From Thermoleophilia bacterium (GTDB taxonomy: Bacteria > Actinomycetota > Thermoleophilia > Gaiellales > Gaiellaceae): a stretch of 39,552 bases of DNA. The DNA lies in NCBI GenBank assembly GCA_025934995.1, contig JAICWC010000017.1:1-39552 (forward strand), given 5' to 3'. Below, in pieces: positions 31,463-39,166 of the stretch. A model generated the notes under the pieces. It was not told the DNA's origin. It searched no databases and was given only the letters and a program-made list of their open reading frames with translations. Each line of letters begins with the position of its first letter. The first letter of the stretch is position 1. The translations under genes were made by a program, and so were the position numbers.

Positions 31463-32447
31463 GCACGACCTGGTGCGGCTTCGCGATCGGGCCCTCCGGC
31501 CCGCTGACGGCGTTCGACCACATCAGCTGCACCGGCGCCGTCCCGCCGTTCGCGAGCGGCACCTCTTTCATGATCGCGCCGAGGTTCGCGCCAGCCTCCT
31601 CCATCGGGATGTCGCCGATCTCGCCGCCGCGCGGCGAATACCAGCCGAGGAAGTCGTTCGCCTTCGGGTCGTTGCCCGCGCGGATCGCGTCTTCGACGTC
31701 CGGGTCGGTGCGCGCCTCGCAGAGCTCGTGGTAGAAGGTGGCGCAGATGCTCTTCCACGGCTCGTCGAAGGCGACGATCCCGTTCGCGCCTTCCGAGTAC
31801 ACGCCGACGGCGTAGTAGACGGTCTCGGTCTTGCCACCGCGCTTCGGATGGATCGAACCGTGGTACCCGCCGAGCCCGTGCTTGGAGTCGACCGCCTCGT
31901 CCTTTTCCCGCAGGGCGACGTTCGCCGAGCCGTCGTCATCGTCGTCGTGCTGGGCGTGGCCGCCCGACGTTCCGTCGACGAGCACGACGGAGCGCGGCAG
32001 CATGAAGCAGAAGACGGTGGTGGCGAGGTCGAACCCCGACAGGCCGTTCGCGGTCTCCAGTCCCGCGACGAACCCCTCGATCGTGTCGCGGAAGACCCGT
32101 TGGGGCAACGGGCCCGGCAGCGTGCGCGAGGGCTTGAACTGCGTCGTCGGCTTCCCGTCGGCGTAGTACTGCGCGAGCACGTTGTTCAGGTGCGCGTCGG
32201 TCATCGCGCCGGCGAGGCCCGTGTCGATCTTCTTCATGTCGTCGGCACTCCACGCGCCGGCGGCGCCGAGGTAGACGTTCGTGAACGTCAGATGCTCGAT
32301 CGTTCGGCCGCCGTAGTTGTGCAGGTTGAGGTTCGGCTCGGCCGGAAACCCGTGTGCGCGTGCCGCGCGGTAGATCTCAGCGGCTTCCGATGCACCGCTG
32401 ATCGCGACGCTCGTGAGCGGGGATGCGCTTCTCGTGCTGGTCGTCAT
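31455..32447 (-). CDS. putative metallopeptidase-like protein (HELCE...TDP...EIGD)
   Basis: 330 aa, soluble, no signal peptide. Around residue 250 it reads FYHELCEARTDP, then about 25 residues later GWYSPRGGEIGDIP. The HELxEAxTDP ... GW ... EIGD pattern recurs in bacterial secreted and EXORDIUM-like/peptidase-like proteins and would supply zinc ligands (His, Glu and the downstream Glu/Asp). The upstream part, FTNVYLGAAGAW ... DTGLAGAMTDAHLNNVLAQYY, fits that family. An unusual loop contains HAQHDDDDDG. The ATG at 32447 has GGGAGG 7 nt upstream, and a TTGTCG-17-TACGTT promoter precedes it. Whether it cleaves peptides is untested. It is paired with the SLATT-like gene and divergent from the patatin operon. 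Confidence 0.6.
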   Translation of the reverse strand: MTTSTRSASPLTSVAISGASEAAEIYRAARAHGFPAEPNLNLHNYGGRTIEHLTFTNVYLGAAGAWSADDMKKIDTGLAGAMTDAHLNNVLAQYYADGKPTTQFKPSRTLPGPLPQRVFRDTIEGFVAGLETANGLSGFDLATTVFCFMLPRSVVLVDGTSGGHAQHDDDDDGSANVALREKDEAVDSKHGLGGYHGSIHPKRGGKTETVYYAVGVYSEGANGIVAFDEPWKSICATFYHELCEARTDPDVEDAIRAGNDPKANDFLGWYSPRGGEIGDIPMEEAGANLGAIMKEVPLANGGTAPVQLMWSNAVSGPEGPIAKPHQVVHA

Positions 32448-32493
32448 TGCGGGACCTCCCAGTTCGAACGGGGTCGCCGCAGTGGACGAACGG

Positions 32494-32533
32494 AACGTAC
32501 AACCTTGTGCTTCGGCCGACAAGGGCTTACCGT
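32494..32533. promoter_or_regulatory. interlocked divergent promoters centred on a CCTTGT-N10-ACAAGG palindrome
   Basis: Plus strand: TTGTGC (32505-32510), 17 bp, TACCGT (32528-32533). Minus strand: TTGTCG (32522-32517), 17 bp, TACGTT (32499-32494). The two -35 boxes are arms of an inverted repeat, CCTTGT (32503-32508) and ACAAGG (32519-32524). One regulator binding the palindrome could control both the metallopeptidase/SLATT-like pair and the membrane-protein/patatin pair. Confidence 0.6.
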
Positions 32534-32574
32534 GTCCGGCAGGACTGCGGCTGAATCGTCTTGGGAGGTCGATC

Positions 32575-33558
32575 GTGACCGAACTCGTCCAGCCGCTCGT
32601 CGCCTCGGCAGAGGAGACACCTGCGGCACGGAGCGCGCCGACGTTCACCGAGCTCGTCTACGCCCATTACAAATGGTGGCGCGCGCTCGCAGCGAACGGC
32701 GAAACCGATCCGCGCTTCGCCGAGATACGCACGAAGTTCGAACAGCACCACGGGCTGCTCGTGCACGCGTTCTGGTGCTCGCACGTCGAGAGCGCCGTCG
32801 CGCTGACACAGCTGCCTCGGCCGCACTGGTGGAGCCGGCGCCGGCTCGGCTTCCATCGCGAGAGCGACTGGGCGACCAAGAACCACCCCGAGATCGCAAT
32901 GCTCCTCCACCGCTGCGACGACCTCGCCGTCCGCGCACAGACGGTGCTGACCGGAGTGCGGCAGCGCATCTGCCTCCATCTCATCGCCGCCTCGGCCGGA
33001 CACTTGCTGAGCCTCGTCGACACGGCGTCCGAGCACGAGGATCCGAAGGCGACAGCAGACGCGCTCGCGCGCGAGAAGCGCGCGCTCGAAGACACCGACA
33101 AGTACTACCGCCACGCGGCGAACGGCCAGGCGCAGATCTGGTACTTCGCGGGCATGGCGGCGGTTGCGCTGCTGATCGCCGCGGCGTCGGGCGTGACGTT
33201 GATCTTCAACGACTGGACGGCTGCGGTCGCTGCGCTGATCGCCGGCTCCGCGGGCGCCGTCGTCAGCGTCGTCCAGCGGATCAACGCCGGCGACTTCTCG
33301 CTCGACTACGACGTCGGACGACCGTACGCGATCTTCCTCGGCGGCCTGCGGCCGATCATCGGCGCCGCCTTTGCGCTCGCAATCGCCTTCGCGTTCACGA
33401 GCGGGATGGTGCACCTCCCTGTCGGCGACACCGGCGAGCGGAACGCCCGCCTCGGGATTCTCGTCGTCAGCTTCGTGGCGGGGTTCAGCGAGCGGTGGGC
33501 GCAGGACACGCTCGCGACTGCAACAGGACAGAAGACGACGATGGAGGTCAAGAAATGA
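32575..33558 (+). CDS. membrane protein with soluble N-terminal helical domain, partner of patatin
   Basis: 327 aa. Residues 1-185 are soluble and helical (FTELVYAHYKWWRALAANGE, WATKNHPEIAMLLHRCDD, EDPKATADALAREKRALEDTDKYY). The C-terminal part has about four membrane helices (IWYFAGMAAVALLIAAASGVTLI, AVAALIAGSAGAVVSVV, PIIGAAFALAIAFAFTSGM, LGILVVSFVAGF) and closes with GFSERWAQDTL. I do not recognise a named family. The GTG at 32575 has TTGGGAGG 8 nt upstream. Its TGA overlaps the patatin ATG as ATGA, so the two products are co-translated and probably act together; a membrane anchor or gate for the lipase is a plausible but unproven role. Confidence 0.65.
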   Translation: MTELVQPLVASAEETPAARSAPTFTELVYAHYKWWRALAANGETDPRFAEIRTKFEQHHGLLVHAFWCSHVESAVALTQLPRPHWWSRRRLGFHRESDWATKNHPEIAMLLHRCDDLAVRAQTVLTGVRQRICLHLIAASAGHLLSLVDTASEHEDPKATADALAREKRALEDTDKYYRHAANGQAQIWYFAGMAAVALLIAAASGVTLIFNDWTAAVAALIAGSAGAVVSVVQRINAGDFSLDYDVGRPYAIFLGGLRPIIGAAFALAIAFAFTSGMVHLPVGDTGERNARLGILVVSFVAGFSERWAQDTLATATGQKTTMEVKK

Positions 33559-34643
33559 CAATTGACGAACGGCAGCGCGCAGACGGTGTCTTCGAGGGCG
33601 GCGGCGTAAAGGGCATTGCGTTCGCAGGCGCGCTCGCAGCCGCCGAGAGCGAGGCGGGTGTACGCGAGTGGGTGAACGTCGCCGGGACGTCGGCGGGCTC
33701 GATCGTGTCCGCGCTCCTCGTCGTCGGGTACGACTCGGCGGGCCTGCAGAAGATCCTGGCCGACGCGCATTACAAGCGATTCGCCGACTGCGGGCCGGGC
33801 GGCAAGTGGCTCGGCGGCATGACGAACGCGTTGACGCGGTTCCGCGGCCTCGCGCCCGGCCACTACTTCAAGGAGTGGCTGAGCGAGCAGCTCGCTGCGT
33901 CGCCGCTTGCGAAGGAGCTCGGCAAGACGGAGCTGAGCTTCGCCGACGTCCGACGCCGCGACCTGCCGCCGAAGTCGGAGATCCCCGACATCACCGACGA
34001 GAAATACGAGCGGGCGAAGTACCGGCTGCATGTCATCGGCTCCGACGTCACCGGCGGACGGATGCTGATCATGCCGGACGACCTGCCGGACTACACCGAC
34101 GAGGACGGCAAGCCGCTCGACAAGGACACGTTCCCGATCGTCGACGCGGTCCGGATGAGCATGAGCTATCCGTTCCTCTTCGCTCCGGTCACCCTGCACC
34201 GCGAGGGGCGCCCGCACTACGTCGTCGACGGCGGGCTCCTTTCGAACTTCCCGATCTGGCTCTTCGACAGCCCGCATCCCAAGCGGCCGACGTGGGGCTT
34301 CCGCCTGCATCCGGGCGCGAGCGTCGAGGAAGGCCTGCCGTATCGCAAGATCCCGCGGCCGTTGTGGGCGGTTCCGCTGCTGAAGGCGATGTTCTCGGCG
34401 GCGACCGAGGCCTGGGATCGCGAGCAGATGGAGCACGTCGTGTCGGCGCGGACCGTCAGCATCCCGACGCACGCGATCAGCACGACGAACTTCGGTCTCT
34501 CGAAGACCGATGCCGACAATCTCTACAGCTGGGGGAAGGACGCCGCGCAGGCGTTCTTCAGCGATCCGGCGCAACGCCAGTACCTCAACTCCTTTGGCAA
34601 GCCAGTCGACACTGCAGTCCGCGAGCCTGCCGCGGTCGGTTAG
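33555..34643 (+). CDS. patatin-like phospholipase
   Basis: 362 aa with the patatin Ser/Asp dyad: oxyanion loop FEGGGVKGI (residues 13-21), nucleophile Ser46 in AGTSAGS, and Asp225 in VVDGGLLSNFP. The fold also shows MSMSYPFLFAPV before the Asp. It should hydrolyse acyl esters of membrane lipids in the cytoplasm; it has no signal peptide or membrane segment. The start overlaps the stop of the membrane-protein gene (ATGA). Patatin lipases act as toxin effectors in several anti-phage systems (for example CapV of CBASS), but no nucleotide cyclase or sensor lies next to it here, so a defence role is only suggested. A DUF5995-like gene follows 16 nt downstream. Confidence 0.85.
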   Translation: MTIDERQRADGVFEGGGVKGIAFAGALAAAESEAGVREWVNVAGTSAGSIVSALLVVGYDSAGLQKILADAHYKRFADCGPGGKWLGGMTNALTRFRGLAPGHYFKEWLSEQLAASPLAKELGKTELSFADVRRRDLPPKSEIPDITDEKYERAKYRLHVIGSDVTGGRMLIMPDDLPDYTDEDGKPLDKDTFPIVDAVRMSMSYPFLFAPVTLHREGRPHYVVDGGLLSNFPIWLFDSPHPKRPTWGFRLHPGASVEEGLPYRKIPRPLWAVPLLKAMFSAATEAWDREQMEHVVSARTVSIPTHAISTTNFGLSKTDADNLYSWGKDAAQAFFSDPAQRQYLNSFGKPVDTAVREPAAVG

Positions 34644-34659
34644 CGAGGTCATCGCGAGG

Positions 34660-35310
34660 ATGGAGGCGATCCTGTCCCCGCTCGGCGCGGCGGACGGGGT
34701 CGCCTGCTTCACGCGTCTCTACCTCGCGGTGACTCGCGGCGTGCAGGAGCGGCTCGCCGGTGTCACGTTCGCCGACAGCGCGTTCCTCGCGCGACTCGAC
34801 GAGCGCTTCGCCGACCTCTTCTTCGCCGCCGTCGAGCGGCCGCCGCCGGCGTGGGCGCCGCTGTTCGAGGCGCGGGCGCGCAAACGGATCGCGCCACTGC
34901 AGTTCGCGTTCGCGGGTATGAACGCGCACATCAACCGCGACCTGCCGGTCGCGCTCGTCCAGACATGCGTCGAGACGGGTGTCGCCCTCGAGGAGGCATC
35001 GCCGCAACACGCCGACTACGTGCGCGTGAACGGCGTGCTCGCAACGGTCGAAGCCCAAGTGCGGCGCGGCTACGTCCCGCACGGCGTCCTCGGTCTCGTC
35101 GACCGGTTGTTGCATCGCTGGTCACACTTGGACGATGTCGTCGCCATGTGGGATGTCGCACGAGCCCGCGATGCCGCGTGGACGAATGCCGAGGCGCTCT
35201 GGGCGCTGCGGGGCGAGCGATTGCTCGCCGACAGCTTTCTTGCGACGCTCGATCGCACGGTCGGAATGGCCGGTCGGGGGCTGCTTCTACCTGGCCGCGG
35301 CCTCCTGTGA
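34660..35310 (+). CDS. DUF5995-family-like protein
   Basis: 216 aa from ATG 34660; soluble and helical. Signatures remembered from DUF5995 proteins of actinobacteria: MEAILSPLGAADGVACFTRLYLAVTRGVQ, FADLFFAA, APLQFAFAGMNAHINRDLPVALVQT and VLATVEAQVRRGY. The HINRDLP motif and its surrounding helices are diagnostic. The sequence before the ATG (SVSEVIAR) also looks like part of the domain, so a TTG at 34594 inside the end of the patatin gene could be the true start, giving 238 aa with a 50-nt overlap. The function is unknown; it is transcribed with the patatin pair. Confidence 0.65.
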   Translation: MEAILSPLGAADGVACFTRLYLAVTRGVQERLAGVTFADSAFLARLDERFADLFFAAVERPPPAWAPLFEARARKRIAPLQFAFAGMNAHINRDLPVALVQTCVETGVALEEASPQHADYVRVNGVLATVEAQVRRGYVPHGVLGLVDRLLHRWSHLDDVVAMWDVARARDAAWTNAEALWALRGERLLADSFLATLDRTVGMAGRGLLLPGRGLL

Positions 35311-35359
35311 CCGGTTCGGGTTAAGCTTGCGGGGCGCCGGGCGGCAGCAGACTTCGAGC

Positions 35360-35695
35360 ATGAGCGAGCCCGACGACACTCTCGAAATTGCACTCACGCG
35401 CCGATTGCGCGAGGTGCTCACCGGCGCTGCGGCGACCGAAGGCGAGCTACGGCTCCTCGAGGAGCAGGCCGAAGCCCTGGCGCGCTCGCTCGCGGCCGGC
35501 ATCGATGCGAGCGAGGCGCACCTGGCGGCGCTCGCGGCCGCGCCGGGTGCGACCGTCGCCGAGATGGCCGCCGAGCTCCGCCGCGTCGAGCGCCTGCGCG
35601 AAGAGTTCGACGACCTGCGCGCCGACCTCGCTGCGCTCGCTTCGCGCAGCCGTACGCTGCGCGGCGCGTGGTTACGACAGGAGAGCGACGGCTGA
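35360..35695 (+). CDS. small coiled-coil protein, 111 aa
   Basis: The ATG at 35360 opens a 111-aa protein made of two charged heptad-rich helices: TEGELRLLEEQAEALARSLAAG, and AEMAAELRRVERLREEFDDL followed by RADLAALASRS. A short Ala/Pro break (AAAPGAT) separates them, so an antiparallel helical hairpin or coiled-coil oligomer is likely. No catalytic motif or membrane segment is present. Its TGA overlaps the ATG of the next gene as TGATG, which ties it to the PRC-barrel-like protein. I do not recognise the family. Confidence 0.6.
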   Translation: MSEPDDTLEIALTRRLREVLTGAAATEGELRLLEEQAEALARSLAAGIDASEAHLAALAAAPGATVAEMAAELRRVERLREEFDDLRADLAALASRSRTLRGAWLRQESDG

Positions 35696-36291
35696 TGCCG
35701 AGAGCCCGCGAAGGCTTGTTCGAACGCGATAGCAACGTCGTCGACTACTGGCTCGCGCACTGCGAGGGATTCAAGCTCGGGAAGGCGACATCGGGCAGAC
35801 GAGTCACGGGCGTCGTCTGCGATCAACGCACCGGGCGTGCGCGCACGCTCTTCGTCGAGTCCGGATTGCGGAGATCGCATGCGGTTCCCGCACAGGCGAT
35901 CGCGGCCGTCGACCCGTTCAACAAGGTGCTCTACCTCGAGAAGCGTGCACCGGCGCTCCCGGCGCTGCCGGCGCTTCCCCCGCTCCCGGCACTTCCCGTC
36001 AGGTCGTCCGCCGAGGGCGTCCTTCGCGCAAGCTCGACGGCTGCACGACGGGTCGGCGTGTGGGCCGCGGCCGCCTTCCGGGCCGGCGGACGCCACGGCA
36101 GGGACGGCGTCGTCTGGTTGCGCCCGCGTTTACGGGCCGCCGCGTGGACGACCGCCTGGTTCGTGCGGACGCGCTACGCGGAGGCTGCACTGTGGCTCAT
36201 GCCGCGGGTCGCGGCAGGGCTGCGAGCGATCGTCGCCTACGCGTACACCGTCGTCGAAGCCGTACACCGTCGCCGCAGTGTCGATCGCTAG
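35695..36291 (+). CDS. PRC-barrel-like protein with Pro/Ala/Leu linker
   Basis: 198 aa. Residues 20-75 (FKLGKATSGRRVTGVVCDQRTGRARTLF, then SHAVPAQAIAAVDPFNKVLYLEK) have the strand pattern of PRC-barrel domains: G-x-V-x-D, then a LFVESG turn, then VPAxAI. Then comes a proline linker of PALPALPPLP-type steps and an Arg/Ala/Trp-rich C-terminal half with several amphipathic or partly hydrophobic helices (AAWTTAWFVRTRY, AGLRAIVAYAYTVVEAV) that may associate with the membrane. ATG 35695 overlaps the upstream stop, and the 3' end overlaps the next gene by 14 nt. The call rests on domain shape; the role is unknown. Confidence 0.6.
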   Translation: MPRAREGLFERDSNVVDYWLAHCEGFKLGKATSGRRVTGVVCDQRTGRARTLFVESGLRRSHAVPAQAIAAVDPFNKVLYLEKRAPALPALPALPPLPALPVRSSAEGVLRASSTAARRVGVWAAAAFRAGGRHGRDGVVWLRPRLRAAAWTTAWFVRTRYAEAALWLMPRVAAGLRAIVAYAYTVVEAVHRRRSVDR

Positions 36292-37591
36292 CAGCGCGTA
36301 CTCGAGACTGGCGGTCGCCGTATTCGCCGGGGGGCTCGCCGTGGCTCCTCCAAGTCCGGTTCCCCGCGATTCGCAACCTTGGTGGGCGCCCCAGGGAACG
36401 ATGATCGCCTTCCAGCGGCAGGCGCCCGGCATCGACAGCAGTGACGTGTTCTTCACGCCGGCGGTCCGCGGCGGCGAGGTCGACATCATCGGCGCAGGGC
36501 GTGCGCGCGGCTTTCGGCCCGGCAGCGGCGATCTGCTCGTCGAGACAGGGTCGGCGACGAGTGTTCGAGATGGATCGGACCGGAACATCAGCAGTGTTCC
36601 GGGCGTCGACGCGACGTGGTCCCCGGACGGAGCGCAGATCGCGTTCCTGCAAGGCGATGTGCTCGACGTCGCGGCTGCGAGCGGGGCCGACATCCGACCG
36701 CTGGCAAGCGGAATCACGCCGCCTGCGGCAGACGTGACGGGACCGGTGTGGTCGCCGGACGGCCGCTCGATCGCAATCGCAACGACGAACGCGGCCGGCT
36801 CGCAGCTCCTCGTCGTGCCCGTCGACGGCTCGGCCGCGCCGCAGGTCGCGTTCGCGAGCGGCGGCGACAACGTCAACCCGAGCTGGTCGCACGACGGATC
36901 GTTGCTCGCCTTCGAAAGCAGCGCCGGCGGACGCTGGGCGATCTGGGTGGTCGCGCCGGACGGGAGCGGCGCCCACGCGGTGCTGAACGACGGCGCGAAC
37001 GATCGGTTCCCGCAGTGGAGCCCGACCGAAAACCGTCTCGCGTTCCTCAGCGACCGGACGGCAACGTACGCGTTGTACGTCGGCGACCCTGGCGGCGCGG
37101 CGCAGCAACTCATCGGCTCCGTCGTCGCCGACTCGCCCGCACGCTGGTCGCCGGACGGCTCGATGCTCGCAGTCGCCTCGGCACGGGACTGCAAGCGCGC
37201 AGGCATCTACGTCGTCGGTGCGTCGGCTCCGGCAAAGACGGTACGACGCTCGAATCAGTGCCGCTTCGACGGCACCGCTGGAGCGGACCTGATCCACACG
37301 ACGCCGTATGCCGACATCGTCGACGGGCACGGCGGCAACGACAACGTCTACACGGGCGCCGGGGACGACATCGTCTACGGCGGGCCCGGTAACGACGCGA
37401 TCGGCGCCGGCCCCGGCAACGACGTGGTGTACGGCGGACCGGGCAACGACATCCTCTCCGGCGGCCCCGGGAACGACACGATCTACGGAGGACCGGGCCA
37501 CAACAAGATCGGCTGCGGGCCGGGCAACGACACCGCGTACATCCATGCCGGTGACACCGTCCGCGATTGCGAGCACGTCCACCGGCGCTGA
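36278..37591 (+). CDS. exported TolB-type beta-propeller with C-terminal RTX calcium-binding repeats
   Basis: 437 aa. The N-terminus is a probable signal peptide (SRLAVAVFAGGLAVA). Six propeller blades follow, each with the PD40 motif: WWAPQGTMIAF, TWSPDGAQIAF, VWSPDGRSIAI, SWSHDGSLLAF, QWSPTENRLAF and RWSPDGSMLAV. Residues 340-425 carry about eight nonapeptides of the GGxGNDxxx class (AGDDIVYGG, PGNDVVYGG, PGNDILSGG, PGNDTIYGG), which bind Ca2+ and fold outside the cell. The end has paired cysteines (IGCG, RDCE). The GTG at 36278 overlaps the upstream gene by 14 nt. It is likely an extracellular scaffold or binding protein; no enzyme site is visible. Confidence 0.8.
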   Translation: MSIASSAYSRLAVAVFAGGLAVAPPSPVPRDSQPWWAPQGTMIAFQRQAPGIDSSDVFFTPAVRGGEVDIIGAGRARGFRPGSGDLLVETGSATSVRDGSDRNISSVPGVDATWSPDGAQIAFLQGDVLDVAAASGADIRPLASGITPPAADVTGPVWSPDGRSIAIATTNAAGSQLLVVPVDGSAAPQVAFASGGDNVNPSWSHDGSLLAFESSAGGRWAIWVVAPDGSGAHAVLNDGANDRFPQWSPTENRLAFLSDRTATYALYVGDPGGAAQQLIGSVVADSPARWSPDGSMLAVASARDCKRAGIYVVGASAPAKTVRRSNQCRFDGTAGADLIHTTPYADIVDGHGGNDNVYTGAGDDIVYGGPGNDAIGAGPGNDVVYGGPGNDILSGGPGNDTIYGGPGHNKIGCGPGNDTAYIHAGDTVRDCEHVHRR

Positions 37592-37606
37592 ACGGCACAG
37601 GGTCGG

Positions 37607-37635
37607 TTGCAGAAAGTCGCTGTTTGCGGGATGAT
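37607..37635 (+). promoter_or_regulatory. promoter of the exported Asp-box gene
   Basis: TTGCAG (37607-37612), a 17-bp spacer and GATGAT (37630-37635) each match the consensus at 4 of 6 positions. The predicted start lies near 37642, inside a small inverted repeat, and leaves a leader of about 27 nt with GGAAAGGGAGAG before ATG 37669. Confidence 0.5.
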
Positions 37636-37637
37636 CG

Positions 37638-37653
37638 CGACCCTACAGGGTCG
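37638..37653. repeat. 6-bp-arm inverted repeat at the predicted transcription start
   Basis: CGACCC and GGGTCG flank TACA directly at the inferred +1 of the downstream gene. A repressor site or a 5'-end hairpin that stabilises the mRNA are both possible. Confidence 0.4.
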
Positions 37654-37668
37654 AGGAAAGGGAGAGAG

Positions 37669-39036
37669 ATGCAAAGCCGGTTGTCGACCGCGTCCTTCGC
37701 GGTCGTTCTCGCACTTGCGGCGGTGCTCGCGATGGCCACGCTCGCGGGAGCTGCCACCACGTCGATCCCGACGAATTTCGATTCGAGCGTCATGCCGGGG
37801 AACGAAGCCGAGGACGCGATCGCGGTCAATCCGACGAACCCGGCCGACGTCGTGACGATGTCGACGTTGCCGGGCATTCCCGCCGGCCTCTCGGTCAACG
37901 TCACCTCCAACGCCGGGCGCACATGGACGCACCGCGTCATCGGGACCGCGAGCGATCCGCTCGGCGCGATCTGCTGCGACCAGCAGCTCGCTTGGGACCG
38001 GTTCGGCAACCTCTGGATGACGTACCTCATCAATACGAACGGTGACGTCCTCGTCGCGCTGTCCACCGACGGCGGCAACTCGTTCACGAAGGTGGACGAT
38101 CTCCAAACGAAGTTCGGCGACCAGCCGTCGATCTCGGCCGGGCCGAACAGCGTCTGGGTCAGCTTCACGGCGTCGCCCGGTAGCCAGATCGAAGCGTTCG
38201 GGGCGCCGGTCACAGGTTTGGGGCAGTTCGGCAGCTTCAGCCCGCCCGAGGCCGTCCCCAGTCCGGGCGGAAACGGCGACTACGGCGACACGTCCGTCGG
38301 CCCGGGAGGACAGGTGATGCTGACCTACCAGAAGGCGACGAACGGCCAGGGCGGCTCGGACATCTACACCGCCGTCGACCCGGACGGCCTGGGCCCCGCG
38401 GGATTCACGGCGACCCTCGTCGCGCATTCGCACGTGGGCGGCTTCGACTTCATCCCGGCGCAGCCGGACCGCTCGATCGACGACGAGGCGAATCTCGCCT
38501 GGGACCGGAGCGGCGGCCCGCACAACGGTCGCGCGTACCTCGTCTGGACGCAGGAGACGCCGGGCGAGACCGACGACACCGACATCATGCTCCAGCACTC
38601 CGACGACAACGGAGCGACCTGGTCGCCCGCGGTGAAGGTGAACGACGACCAGACGGTCAACAGCCAATACGATCCGTCGATCGCGCTCGACCAGGCGACC
38701 GGCAACCTGGCGCTGTCGTGGTACGACACCCGGAACGATCTCGGGACCGGCGGGAGCGGCGACACGAACGGCGTTCCCAACGACGACTTCCAGATCTGGG
38801 CGACGTACTCGACCGACGGCGGAACGTCGTTCGCGCCGAACTTCCAGGTCAGCCGCGGGACGTCGAACGCAACCGACGCGAACAGCGGCTTCGACGTCGG
38901 CGACTACACGCACGCCGCGTTCGTCGGAGGCACGTTCTGGCCGGCGTGGTCCGACAACTCGAACAGCACCGGCACGAACCCGGATGGGACGCTTCACCAA
39001 TTCGATCTGTACACGGCCAAGATCGCAATCCGGTAA
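37669..39036 (+). CDS. exported Asp-box (BNR-like) protein
   Basis: 455 aa with a textbook signal peptide (SFAVVLALAAVLAMATLAGAA, cleavage near GAA-TT). Asp-box-like motifs include SNAGRTWTH, STDGGNSFTK, SDDNGATWSP and STDGGTSFAP; repeated AWDR and LAWDRSGG elements mark propeller blades. It resembles secreted sialidase-like proteins of actinobacteria. It is not closely similar to the protein at 29561 beyond the fold, and catalytic residues are not identifiable. ATG 37669 has a strong purine-rich ribosome-binding site, and its own promoter lies at 37607, so it is transcribed separately from the propeller/RTX gene. A perfect 14-bp hairpin terminator follows at 39057. Confidence 0.8.
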   Translation: MQSRLSTASFAVVLALAAVLAMATLAGAATTSIPTNFDSSVMPGNEAEDAIAVNPTNPADVVTMSTLPGIPAGLSVNVTSNAGRTWTHRVIGTASDPLGAICCDQQLAWDRFGNLWMTYLINTNGDVLVALSTDGGNSFTKVDDLQTKFGDQPSISAGPNSVWVSFTASPGSQIEAFGAPVTGLGQFGSFSPPEAVPSPGGNGDYGDTSVGPGGQVMLTYQKATNGQGGSDIYTAVDPDGLGPAGFTATLVAHSHVGGFDFIPAQPDRSIDDEANLAWDRSGGPHNGRAYLVWTQETPGETDDTDIMLQHSDDNGATWSPAVKVNDDQTVNSQYDPSIALDQATGNLALSWYDTRNDLGTGGSGDTNGVPNDDFQIWATYSTDGGTSFAPNFQVSRGTSNATDANSGFDVGDYTHAAFVGGTFWPAWSDNSNSTGTNPDGTLHQFDLYTAKIAIR

Positions 39037-39056
39037 CGCGCACGACATAGCGCCTA

Positions 39057-39090
39057 GACGAGGAGCCGCCCTTTCAGGCGGCTCCTCGTC
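39057..39090 (+). terminator. hairpin terminator after the Asp-box gene
   Basis: GACGAGGAGCCGCC and GGCGGCTCCTCGTC form a perfect 14-bp stem around CTTTCA, 20 nt past the stop codon. A T-tract is lacking, as with the other strong terminator in this window. Confidence 0.8.
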
Positions 39091-39152
39091 GGTCTGCCAC
39101 AGCTCTGTCAACCACCGAGTGAGTGGGAGGAACCCGACCGGGTAAACGCGTG

Positions 39153-39158
39153 CATACT
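39153..39158 (+). promoter_or_regulatory. -10 box of a probably leaderless small gene
   Basis: CATACT (4 of 6 to TATAAT) ends 8 nt before the ATG at 39167, with no Shine-Dalgarno sequence between. This fits the leaderless spacing seen at four other genes in the window. Confidence 0.45.
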
Positions 39159-39166
39159 CTCCGGCC

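Noticed and set aside
31326-34643. 1105-codon version of the patatin gene starting far upstream
   Set aside because: The ATGA overlap at 33555 and the patatin motifs starting right after it define the gene; the upstream part is antisense to other genes.
33555-34643. CBASS anti-phage operon with a CapV-type effector
   Set aside because: No CD-NTase, Cap2/Cap3 or other signalling gene is adjacent. The cyclase at 16211 is a class III adenylate cyclase far away.
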